A model generated the notes under the pieces. It was given only the letters and a program-made list of their open reading frames with translations. It was not told where the DNA came from and searched no databases. DNA of 64,000 nt from Pyrus communis (Eukaryota > Streptophyta > Magnoliopsida > Rosales > Rosaceae), in contig NC_084804.1 in assembly GCF_963583255.1 (NCBI RefSeq), positions 26,663,061 to 26,727,060 of the forward strand. The letters run 5' to 3'. Position numbers and translations under genes: made by a program. This document shows positions 48,015 to 58,165 of the stretch, piece after piece. Position 1 is the stretch's first letter. Every line of letters starts with the position of its first letter.

Positions 48015-49335
48015 CCCATGCATTCATACACAAAAATCACATCTCATTTTCATACACAACACACCACAAACACATCCAATCTTCCCTTATAATCCAAACA
48101 CCACTCCTCATCCATTTCCATAATTCCCCAATCCATTCAACACACCAACAACATCCCTTAGACCTTGTGCTACGACGAAGAGGAAGATAAGAGGGCCTAA
48201 ACGTTCATACAATTCAAGTTTGAGTTGTTGGAATGTTTAGGTGTTTCTTTGATTCTCTTTGTTTTGTACCATGAGGAACTTCCTCTTTCGACATCAGTTT
48301 TGCTTCAAGGGTTCTTTCTTCTTAATCCTATGTTCACTCATGTTATATATTTTTATGTCAAACCTTTTGTAAACATGAAGTGTAACTAATCTCTCTCTAG
48401 GGATTCGATGTAGCCTTGCAAGATTGCCATGTAGTTAATTCGGAATTCTCATTTAATCTATCTATTTCTTGTTTCATTCTCCGATTTAATTGTGACTTAG
48501 TGTGTTGATTTTAATGCTTGATCATCATTTGAATTAACCACAGGTTGTTTAGCCAAGATTAAAGCACACATCATGCATAATCTTGGTAGATATGTGAATG
48601 AATGAAGGGAATGTTTTGCAAACATCCTGCCGAGTGTTCCCTTTGGTTTTGTGAAAGTTTCTTGTGCACTACATAGTCTTGATTAGGAACCAAAGTTGCA
48701 CATCACAATTGGGCTCATGATTAGAGACATTTGATCAAATCCACACATCATATGGCTGATCATATCTAAGTGAAACAAACCCAAGAAATAAGTAGAGGGA
48801 TGAGTATAATCTGACTTAACAAGCATGGACTTGGCTTAGCAATGGTGAAATCGAATCTCTAGCTACATCTCTATTTGTGCTATCTCATTTCATTAGTTGT
48901 TGATTCATTTATTTGCGTCTACTTCATTTTCTTGTGCTTTCAAGTTACAACAACAAATCTGCCTAAATTGATTAGTTTTATTTCTCTTATAGAGTTTTTG
49001 CAAAACAAGTAGTTGTTTAGGTCCAATTAGTCCCTGTGGATTCGACACCCTTATTTGTGCCATTATACTAAAAATATTCTAGCACGAAGAAGGAAAACTT
49101 CAACACCATTTCATCAATTTCATATTTACATTCTGTCTTAGTGTTTTAACGTTTAGTTTCGCATTCTTTGAGTCTAGTTTAGTGTTTTATATTGTTTTTA
49201 CGTTTTTGAGTCAGTTTCCAAGTGATTAACAATCCCTCCTAATCCCCGGTCCAGAACGATCCCTACTTATACTTATACTACAATTGATAAAAAGAGGGTT
49301 TAATTTGTGTGCGTATAAATAACCGCATCAAATTT

Positions 49336-49353
49336 TGGCGCCGTTGCCGGGGA
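49336..49353 (+). other. Primer binding site of J
   Basis: Perfect TGGCGCCGTTGCCGGGGA five bases after the LTR. The following GATTAG...CTAATC dyad is retained although gag is gone. Confidence 0.92.
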
Positions 49354-49461
49354 TTAGAAAATTTGCTAATCCCTTGGATTGTTTTATTTTCGTTTGATCT
49401 TTTTATTTTTTTTATTCCAGATTCTTAATCTTGTTTTGTTTCTTGTTTTAGGTACTAGTTT

Positions 49462-49560
49462 ATGACTCGGAGTTTTCATCCGATTCGTGAACATATCCTG
49501 GAGTGATTGGGTTCTTCGTCCGGCTGCAAGACGTAAAAGAAAGCGCTACTTGGGAGGCAA
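49462..49560 (+). pseudogene. J gag-start and pol-tail scar
   Basis: MTRSFHPIREHILE then a stop (49504-49506). The sequence jumps directly to the pol tail and UTR start (CGTCCGGCTGCAAGACG, GGAGGCAACCC). Everything from gag codon 15 to the end of integrase is deleted. Confidence 0.88.
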
Positions 49561-49776
49561 CCCAATGCACTGAATAAAGCAAAGCATGTTCATAATAAAA
49601 AAAAAGAAAAAAAAAAAGAGATACTAAACATGGAGAAAGGTGGAGCTTCACAAAGGTTGTTTACGTGAAGCCCCACTACGAGGCGTCGGAGCGGAAGGCA
49701 TAGAAGCGGAAGGCATAGAAGCAGGAGGCATCGGAGCAGAAGCCATCAGAGCGGGAGGCATCGGAGCTAGAGCATT

Positions 49777-50319
49777 CTAGGCCTCAATACTTGGCCAAGC
49801 GCTGGATGACCCAGGAAAAAGGTGCCTCTGGAGATAAGCAGCAAGCTTTTGACGGTCACTTTGAATCCGACCTTCAGATTCTTGCAGCTCATCAAGCTTC
49901 CTCTTCATGCCCGCCGAATAGTTATTTGCAAGCACATGCAAACTTCTATTCTCGTACTTAAGCTGTTTGATCTCATGCTTAAGACTTTCCACCTCTCCCA
50001 TCAACGATTCCACTTGGCGGGACCGAGCAAGCAGGCGTTGGCCCATGTTGGACACAGAGCTCGCACACTGAACACTAAGTGCGAGGGACTCTTGAACGGC
50101 CAACTCATCGGACCGTCCTGACAGCAGCCTACTATCTTTTGGAGTGAGGAGGTTCCTAGCTACTATTGTAGCTGTTGTGGCGTCCTGCATCACGGAGTCT
50201 TCACCTGTAAGAAGACCGTTAGAAGATAAAAAAGAAGGGCGCCATACATTACCTTGACGGGGCGCAACCGGATCGCTGCTGAGACTCAAATCTAAGCTAA
50301 GGTTCGATGAGTTTGCCAT
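49777..50319 (-). CDS. Antisense coiled-coil ORF of J (180 aa, shortened)
   Basis: Homologue of the B1 antisense protein, collinear from MANSSNLSLDLSLSSD to SSSAWPSIEA. The next codon, TGG in B1, is TAG here (49777-49779), so the Pro/Ser-rich repeat tail is lost. The coiled-coil region (about residues 100-160) is kept. The frame opens upstream to 50388, but the methionine at 50319 is the one shared with B1. It is the only substantial frame inside J, hence its only candidate product; function unknown. Confidence 0.7.
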   Translation of the reverse strand: MANSSNLSLDLSLSSDPVAPRQGNVWRPSFLSSNGLLTGEDSVMQDATTATIVARNLLTPKDSRLLSGRSDELAVQESLALSVQCASSVSNMGQRLLARSRQVESLMGEVESLKHEIKQLKYENRSLHVLANNYSAGMKRKLDELQESEGRIQSDRQKLAAYLQRHLFPGSSSAWPSIEA

Positions 50320-50321
50320 TT

Positions 50322-51523
50322 TTTCAAAAGTGTTCAAAGAGATGGGGTGGATGAAGTTAATTCTCAAAGGGCCGGAGTCGATTTTCAAGAATGGGAAATC
50401 TTCAGAGTGTGTTTGTTGTGGTGATCAATAGCTCTATAAAAAGCCAAGGAGACGCGTCCACCGATTCAAAAAGCCGGAATTTCCGGCGTAATTTTGGCGA
50501 CGTTTTTTCGGCTTTTCTGAGGACGTGTTCAACTTTGTCAAAAGATTTCTTCTTTTCAGAAAACACGTGGAGGCCATCATCGCAACTACACATCTTTAGC
50601 CGACAAGCGCAAAGTCCGGCGACGCTTTCTCTGCTTTTCAGAAAACGCGTGCAGCTTTGTCAAAAGGAGCCGGATCCGCACTACTACGTGTCGTTCAGAA
50701 AGAAAAAGGGCGTCGTTCAGAAATCGAAGGGGCGCCTGCTCAGAAATCGAAGAGGCGTCTTCAAAGATCGAAGAGGCGCCAATATTTCAAAAAGCCGGAT
50801 TTGCGGGATCAAAACGTCTGTCGACAAGGGTAAAAGAATGGTACCACCACTTGTTATTATCTCTATATATGTCGACCTTCATCTTTTATGGCAAGGAAAA
50901 CCTGAAGAAAATGCCCAACTCTCCCTCACCTCTGAGGGCGCACTCCCAGCAAAGCCTTTCGAAATACTCAATTCTTTCTTCTTCCCCAAAAATGATACCA
51001 GATGCCTGGAGTACAGATGACCCAGGAGGAAACGACGGATTGAAGTGTGCTGATTCATTCACCGCTTCATCAAAAGCAAAGGTATCTCATATCATCAAGG
51101 TCAAAAGCAAAAGTATCTCATATCATGCTCTTTCCCTGTCTTTTTGTTTGTCCTTGTTCTTACTCGCATGGCAAAGTGAAAGAAGCAATCAGCCAGCACT
51201 TGGAGTCAGTCTTCTGTTCTGGAGCCAACTGCCTGGAATCTATTCCTGATTGCTTACCTAGCATTGCTCTCGAGTAGTCATCTTCAACGGTTGATACACT
51301 TCCAGAGAAGGGACCACTCCTGCAAAGATTGAACAAAGAAACAGATAAAAGGGGTAAGCTCAGACCTTCGGGGAAGACCAAAAGAATCCTGCTGCCCAGT
51401 TCAAGATTATGTAGCACAAAGGAAAATCAACGATGGGCGGAAACCAGTTCAAGAGTAAGCCTGTGGAATCACAAAGATAAAAGCCTCAATGCAATCACCA
51501 AGGAGAAGAGGGAATTTACACTC
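50322..51523. other. Captured segment in J (same as in B1)
   Basis: Counterpart of 28003-29275, with an extra copy of the GGCGACG...TTTTC block near 50497 and the degenerate TTCAGAAATCGAAG repeats at about 50691-50785. Plus-strand frames (50391-51020, 50851-51249) do not keep the frame layout of B1. Confidence 0.6.
50432..50569 (-). promoter_or_regulatory. Putative promoter of the J antisense ORF
   Basis: TATA-like CTTTTTATAGAG on the minus strand (50443-50432) and CACGTG about 120 bp further up, in the same order as in B1. Confidence 0.45.
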
Positions 51524-53310
51524 CATAACCAGATTTGCGTCCCTAAACTCTTCTCTTTGTTAATTACATTTTTCCATGTTTAGTATGTTTAAGTGCTTTT
51601 TGTGTGTTTACTTATGTTTTGTGTGAATCTATGCTTAAAACATTGAGGACAATGTTTGATTTAAGTGTGGGGGGGTAACTAATGTTGTTAATGCAAATTC
51701 GTGGGATTTTATCACCCATAACTTCAAATGTTGTTCCTTGCTGTTTTAAGGTGTTTTTAAATTGTTTTAGAGTGTTTTAGTGTGTTTTGTTTTATAACTC
51801 CGAAAATCACATAAAAATTTGAAAAAAAATGTTTTGAAAAGCCTAAAAAGAGTGTTTTAAGTGCTTTTTGTGTGTTTGTGTCTTAGGGTACCTTCCAACA
51901 CAATGATAAGGATTTGGTTTGTAATTGCATGACGGTTAAAAAGAGTTATAAACATGGATGAAAGTTTGATTTACTCTTGGTATATGCTTGGTTATGGTTA
52001 TAATGTATGACTTCACATGCAATCATAAAAGAAAAATTCGTTTTTGTAACATGCTTGAAGGAAGGAACTCAAACAAACGCTACAACCCTGTGAGACTCGA
52101 GCCTAAACATTCTTTGGAGAGTTATTTTATGTCATTCTTTGTTTACTAAAGTTGTTGCATGATCTCATTATTCCTTGCTTGGTTGCTACTTAGAATGCAA
52201 TTGTATCATGCTAGAACTAAATGCTAGAACTTATATCCATTTCATTCAAAGCATTGAATTGCATAACATATATCAAGATAAAGTTGTGTAATTGCCACCA
52301 TAGCCAAATAGCCTTACTTCCCATATTTCGTATTTGTTGTAAGTTTTAACCCCTTTGAGCCTTGTTTAGCCTATGTTCTTTGTTAACCCATGTTATCCTT
52401 ACCTAGCCTAGAATAGGACCATCCATGCCTTTGTTCTTAAAGCATAGTAAGCATGACGGAAAATGAATTCCTTTTTGATTAATATGTTGCAGAAAATAAG
52501 TGTGGGGGAAGGATTATTGATGAGAGTTGTTGTGCCATAGGCACGGCTAAAAAAAAAAAAAAAAAAAATTGAAAAAAAAAAAATGAAAAAGAAAAGAAAA
52601 ATAAGAGTTGTTTGAATTTCCCCTATTAGTCTAAAAGTTGTTTTCCGCGCTCTAAAGGGAATTCTAAGTGCCTAATTCAATACTTTGCTCACTATTGCTT
52701 TAAGAATGTTTGTTTATCCTTCACCTTTCATTGTTAACCAATACCCTAGCCCCGTTACACCCCTTTGACTTCTATCTTGATCGTTATGTGTTCAATAATG
52801 TGGAGTTTGGATTTGATATGAGCTTATGGAATCACTGGTTCTTATTCTAAGTAGTAGCATTCCATTCATGAGATCATATTCATGTCATTATCGTAAATCC
52901 AGAAAATGCTTTCTTTGTTATAACATATGTGAGATACTAGTCTTTCATGTTTACATCAATCTCTCACATATAACTAGTGTAGGGTGTGTAGTCAGAAAAT
53001 CTGTGTGAAAATAGAGTGCATTCTAGTAAGGAATTGAGTAAATTCTCTAAAGCATGTTACTACATTTGAAATGTGTTTTAATTGCTTAATTGTGAACTAG
53101 TATGTGGTGACTATGATTAAGAATGTACTTAAGTGTAAAGATGGCTAAAATCTGTGAGAATAATGATTTTTAACTTGTCATGTGCATTGGAAATCCCTAA
53201 GACGGTTGTTGGAAGGTTTAGGTTGTGTTTTACTTGTTTAGTGTCGTTTTGTTTATTTGTTATTATTTTGTTTTGCTCGAGGACTAGCAAAAGCTAAGTG
53301 TGGGGGAATT
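51524..53310 (+). other. J 3' UTR and PPT
   Basis: Same landmarks as B1 distal UTR: TTGAGGACAATGTTTGATTTAA (51641), PPT-like AAGTGTGGGGGGG (51663), second PPT-like AAGTGTGGGGGAAGG (52497), A-rich run (52551-52585), true PPT AAGTGTGGGGGAATT (53296-53310). No gene seen. Confidence 0.88.
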
Positions 53311-55292
53311 TGATAGGAGCATATTTAGGCGACTTATTTAGCTTGTTTTCGTGCATCTATGTTGTTAATTCATAGTTGTTTTAGTAGTTTAAGCCATTTT
53401 CGTGTGTTTTTAGGTTCATATGGCTAAGGAAGCAAAAAGATGCATTTTGGAGCAAAATTGGGCTTGGAATGGATAGCATATGCTTGGAGCCAAAGTGTTG
53501 GACGAATTTGAAAGCCTTGTATGCACTTTGGACATAAAACAAAGGGCCTAGCCCAATCAAACAATCCTTTGAGCCATGCAAAACCTCTAGCCCAATCAAC
53601 AACCCTTAGCCACATGCATTTCCACCTTCCTACTTCATCATTTCATCATTGCATCACCATTCACACACACATGCACTTACTCTTTCATCATTGCACCACC
53701 ATTCACACACACATGCACTTACTCTTTCATCATTGCACCACCAATTCAACACATGCTTTTCCACCTTCCTACTTCATCATTTCATCATTGCACCACCATT
53801 CACACACACATGCACTTACTCTTTCATCATTGCATCACAAATTCAACACATGCATTCACACACCAACAACCTAGCTTTTTTTCCATCATTATTTCATCCA
53901 CATGCAGTCTCAATCATAACAACCACATTCACTCTTAAACAATCACCCACATATTCTCCCATTCCCCCTATAAAAACCCATGCATTCATACACAAAAATC
54001 ACATCTCATTTTCATACACAACACACCACAAACACATCCAATCTTCCCTTATAATCCAAACACCACTCCTCATCCATTTCCATAATTCCCCAATCCATTC
54101 AACACACCAACAACATCCCTTAGACCTTGTGCTACAACGAAGAGGAAGATAAGAGGGCCTAAACGTTCATACAATTCAAGTTTGAGTTGTTGGAATGTTT
54201 AGGTGTTTCTTTGATTCTCTTTGTTTTGTACCATGAGGAACTTCCTCTTTCGACATCAGTTTTGCTTCAAGGGTTCTTTCTTCTGAATCCTATGTTCACT
54301 CATGTTATATATTTTTATGTCAAACCTTTTGTAAACATGAAGTGTAACTAATCTCTCTCTAGGGATTCGATGTAGCCTTGCAAGATTGCCATGTAGTTAA
54401 TTCGGAATTCTCATTTAATCTATCTATTTCTTGTTTCATTCTCCGATTTAATTGTGACTTAGTGTGTTGATTTTAATGCTTGATCATCATTTGAATTAAC
54501 CACAGGTTGTTTAGCCAAGATTAAAGCACACATCATGCATAATCTTGGTAGATATGTGAATGAATGAAGGGAATGTTTTGCAAACATCCTGCCGAGTGTT
54601 CCCTTTGGTTTTGTGAAAGTTTCTTGTGCACTACATAGTCTTGATTAGGAACCAAAGTTGCACATCACAATTGGGCTCATGATTAGAGACATTTGATCAA
54701 ATCTACACATCATATGGCTGATCATATCTAAGTGAAACAAACCCAAGAAATAAGTAGAGGGATGAGTATAATCTGACTTAACAAGCATGGACTTGGCTTA
54801 GCAATGGTGAAATCGAATCTCTAGCTACATCTCTATTTGTGCTATCTCATTTCATTAGTTGTTGATTCATTTATTTGCGTCTACTTCATTTTCTTGTGCT
54901 TTCAAGTTACAACAACAAATCTGCCTAAATTGATTAGTTTTATTTCTCTTATAGAGTTTTTGCAAAACAAGTAGTTGTTTAGGTCCAATTAGTCCCTGTG
55001 GATTCGACACCCTTATTTGTGCCATTATACTAAAAATATTCTAGCACGAAGAAGGAAAACTTCAACACCATTTCATCAATTTCATATTTACATTCTGTCT
55101 TAGTGTTTTAACGTTTAGTTTCGCATTCTTTGAGTCTAGTTTAGTGTTTTATATTGTTTTTACGTTTTTGAGTCAGTTTCCAAGTGATTAACAATCCCTC
55201 CTAATCCCCGGTCCAGAACGATCCCTACTTATACTTATACTACAATTGATAAAAAGAGGGTTTAATTTGTGTGCGTATAAATAACCGCATCA
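53311..55292 (+). mobile_element. 3' LTR of J
   Basis: 1982 bp from TGATAGGAGCATATTTAGG to ACCGCATCA, with only about five or six substitutions from the 5' LTR by eye. TATA 53969-53976, dyad 54158-54203. Target duplication ACTCC follows (55293-55297). Confidence 0.93.
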
Positions 55293-55297
55293 ACTCC

Positions 55298-55885
55298 CTA
55301 CACTAGGTATATGTGAGAAGATTGATGTAAACATGTAGACTAGCACTCACATATGTGTAATGAAAGAAGGCACCTTCTCATGAATGGAATGCCACTACTT
55401 AGACGCGAGAACCAAGGATACCATATGCTCAAACCAATTTTAAACTGCACATATTGAAACAAATAACAATCAAGATCGAAGTCTAAGGGCTGTAACGGGG
55501 CTAAGGTATTGGCTAACAAAGAAAGGTAAGGATAAACAAAAGTTCTTCAAGCAATAGTAAGCAAAGTAATGAAATAAACACTTAGAATTCACTTTTGATG
55601 CAGAAACCAACTTTAAACACCCAAGGGGGATTCACACAACACTTAGGGCCAGATTCAAACTTTTGGACCCTTTCTTCAACAACCAATACTTGTGAGTTCA
55701 TTCTCTCTTTTTTCAACTTTTTTTTTTCTTTTCTTTTCTTCAACTTTTTCTTCTCTTTTTTTTTTCTTTTTCATATAAACCCTTCCCCCACACTTGTTTT
55801 TTTGCAAGTTGTAGAACAAAAGGAATTCCCTCTAAGTCATGCTTCACTATCCTTTAAGAACAAGGGTATGGGTATTCCTATTCCA
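55298..55885 (-). other. Element I 3' UTR, middle part
   Basis: Continues I after J. Contains a minus-strand PPT-like block (rc of TTCCCCCACACTTG, about 55783-55797) and a T-rich run (55718-55775). The 105-codon frame at 55595-55912 is the reverse of UTR sequence and matches a similar UTR artefact at 10694. Ends where LTR O begins. Confidence 0.85.
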
Positions 55886-56666
55886 GATTTTATCCCTTTA
55901 AACCATGAATGACAGTGCCCCAAATTAATTGTGAAAACCACAAATTAACTTTCAGATTTTCCTAGTTTCATTGAATTGGATGGAATACACATCGACAATC
56001 AAATTATTCTTATCAAATTCCCTACATGAACTGCATAATAGAGATAAAATCAAAGATCATTAAGCTTTTTGAAAACCCTAAGCATTGACTAGGCATTCGT
56101 AACTATGAATTGCATGATACTCTTGCCTAGAATTTACTTAATACAATCATGACTAGTGATTGTTACTACTTGTGAATATAAGTTCATAACGATTAGGTGA
56201 AAGTCCCTTATATCCTAGCATCAAATTCATGTATGAAAACTAAGTATGCATCCTTAATCAACACACAAGAACAAGTTGTCAATAAATCAATTAAGTAAAT
56301 CACATTCACAATTCAAGAAACAAAATCTGGAGGAAATCAATTCATATAAAACATATGTCCATGGCTTTGAATTCACCTCTAACTAAGAAAAACTTAGTTA
56401 CACATGTTCATAATAATTGAAAACCAAATTAAAATAAACATGCAAGTGAAACGAGGGAAGAAAGAACTCCCAAAGTCTCCAATGGATGCAGATTTCTTGC
56501 GGCACAAGGGTCTCCTTCTCCTATGGAAGCCACGACACTCCTTCTTCTCCCTAGGGTTTGCGGCACAAGGGTTTATTTCTGAATGGATGGTGAATGATGT
56601 GAATGAATGAATGAATTGAAGGATGAATGATTGCCTAGGGTGTGTAAGGGGGTGCGGCACCTTAAG

Positions 56667-56704
<38 letters not shown>

Positions 56705-57417
56705 CATGGCAAAAACCCTAGGAATCAGAATTGGGGTTAAACCTAGCAGATACAAGTGATTATGGCCCCTAGGGTGCGGCACATTGCTTGGAATTTAAGT
56801 CTTAGCCCAATTGATTTCTGATATGGACTTATAGAATCCAAATCCAAGAGGAAAAGGACCAATTTAAATCAGAATCCCATCAGAAAAAGGTTTAGGAAAT
56901 TCGTCCAAAATTGGGCCATCTAGAAACTAAGTGTTTTGTGGTTGATTTTGGGTGTTCTAGAAGGCATAAAAGGGGGAAAGCTGCGGCACCCTTTTAGGGT
57001 CAGATAAGGCTTCTAGAAATTAGGTTTGTAGGTCCACTTGTAGCTAGGATTAAGGTGGAACAAGATTAGGTTATATTAAGATAGGATAAGGTTTGGATAA
57101 GATAAAGTTGTTAGGATAAATTTTCATATTTCTAGCTCTTTCCTTATCTTCTTTGCCTTGAACTTTCCTTTTCTGATTTGTAGCATGTTCCTAGCCTCTT
57201 TTGACTCCAAATTCGTCCATCCACCCTGCTCCATATACAAGCTATCCATAATAAGCCCAAAACTGCTCTAAAAGGCTCAAAATTGCCTTTTCTTGCCAAC
57301 TTTGTCATTGGGACCTACAAACAAACGAAAATAGCTTAAAACACTATAATAAGTAGTAATTAGCTCATTAAATGCAAGGAAATAACATAACCAAGTAGCA
57401 TAAATATGCTCCTATCA
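55886..57417 (-). mobile_element. LTR O fragment (minus strand) in the UTR of I
   Basis: Starts TGATAGGAGCATATTTATGC at 57417 and follows the I/H-type LTR leftwards to about 55886, lacking the last 400 bp or so. The target duplication is lost with that end. Its TATA region is a (TA)n run at 56669-56703. Confidence 0.85.
56669..56703. repeat. (TA)n microsatellite at the LTR O TATA position
   Basis: About 17 TA units, where the sister LTRs have a short ATATATAG (46279, 62199). Confidence 0.9.
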
Positions 57418-58016
57418 CTAGGCTAGGTAAGGATAATGTGGTTAACAAAGAAAATAGGCTAAATAAGGCTCAAAGGGGCTAATCCTACAATACATGTACA
57501 AAGGGGTAAGGCTTTTTGGCTCTGGGCTTCAACTAAACAACTTCATCTTGTTATTTGTTATGCTAATCAATTTCATGCTTTGAATGAGACGGGTATGAGT
57601 TCTAGTATTTGGAACCATAGTGATGAAACACATTCTAAGTAGCAACCGAGCAAAGGATAATGAGATCATGCAACGACTTTAGAAAACATGAAATCAAGAT
57701 TAATAACACTCCAAATAACATTTAGGCTCAAGTCTCTCAGGGTTGTGGCGTTAGTTTGAGTTTCTTCTTTCAAGCATGTTACAAAAACTGATTTTTTTCT
57801 TTTGTGATTACATGTGAATTCGTAAATGTCAACTACAACTAAACATAAACCAAAGAGCATATCAAACTTCCATCCATGTTTGTACTTTCTTTAATAGTCA
57901 TGCAATTAAAAACCAAATACTCATCATTGTGTTGGAAGGTATCCTAAGACACAAACAAACACAAAAACAAAAACGACTCTAAAAACAACTCTTTTTGTGT
58001 TTTTTAAACACTCTTT
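57418..58016 (-). other. Element I 3' UTR, proximal part
   Basis: Continues the UTR with the block CATCATTGTGTTGGAAGGT (about 57925-57943). The stretch between the pol tail and this block, about 300 bp in A, is missing. No gene seen. Confidence 0.8.
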
Positions 58017-58165
58017 TTAACGTCTTCCAGCCGGACGAGACCTCTTTTTAGGCTTCATTGGAGCCCACGGCATGGGAGGGGGTATATCCTCCACTACATG
58101 CTCCTCAAAATGCTCATAGTATGGCTCAATGAGTAGGAGGGGATAGTGATCCTCCCTGATTGTGG
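58017..58165 (-). pseudogene. Element I pol tail (integrase C-terminal end only)
   Basis: Minus strand EPYYEHFEEHVVEDIPPPMP through RPAGRR, the last 40 or so codons of pol. It is joined directly to the protease-RT linker at about 58165, so RT, RNase H and the integrase core are all absent. Confidence 0.85.

Larger units (their letters stand above)
47297..49330 (+). mobile_element. 5' LTR of J (mosaic)
   Basis: 2034 bp. The first 130 bp resemble the A-type LTR (TTTAGGCGACTTACTTAGC), the middle is RY-rich like the E/L/B type, 48275-49107 is unlike any other LTR here, and the end is E/L-like. TATA at 48007-48014. One 46-bp dyad (48196-48241). A 42-bp tandem repeat lies at 47639-47880. Confidence 0.9.
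47297..55292 (+). mobile_element. Element J: non-autonomous LTR element lacking gag-pol (7,996 bp)
   Basis: Complete insertion with LTRs (47297-49330, 53311-55292), PBS, PPT and duplication ACTCC. The 3.98-kb interior retains 14 codons of gag, the pol tail, the UTR and the antisense ORF module. It fits the large retrotransposon derivative (LARD) type, which must borrow proteins. The LTRs look about 99.7% identical by eye apart from two repeat-unit losses, so this is one of the youngest insertions here. It sits in the 3' UTR of I. Confidence 0.93.

Noticed and set aside
47645..48190. 181-codon His-rich frame in the J 5' LTR, and its twin at 53649-54152
   Set aside because: It reads through the 42-bp minisatellite and the TATA region. 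Length changes with repeat number, and there is no start context or homology.
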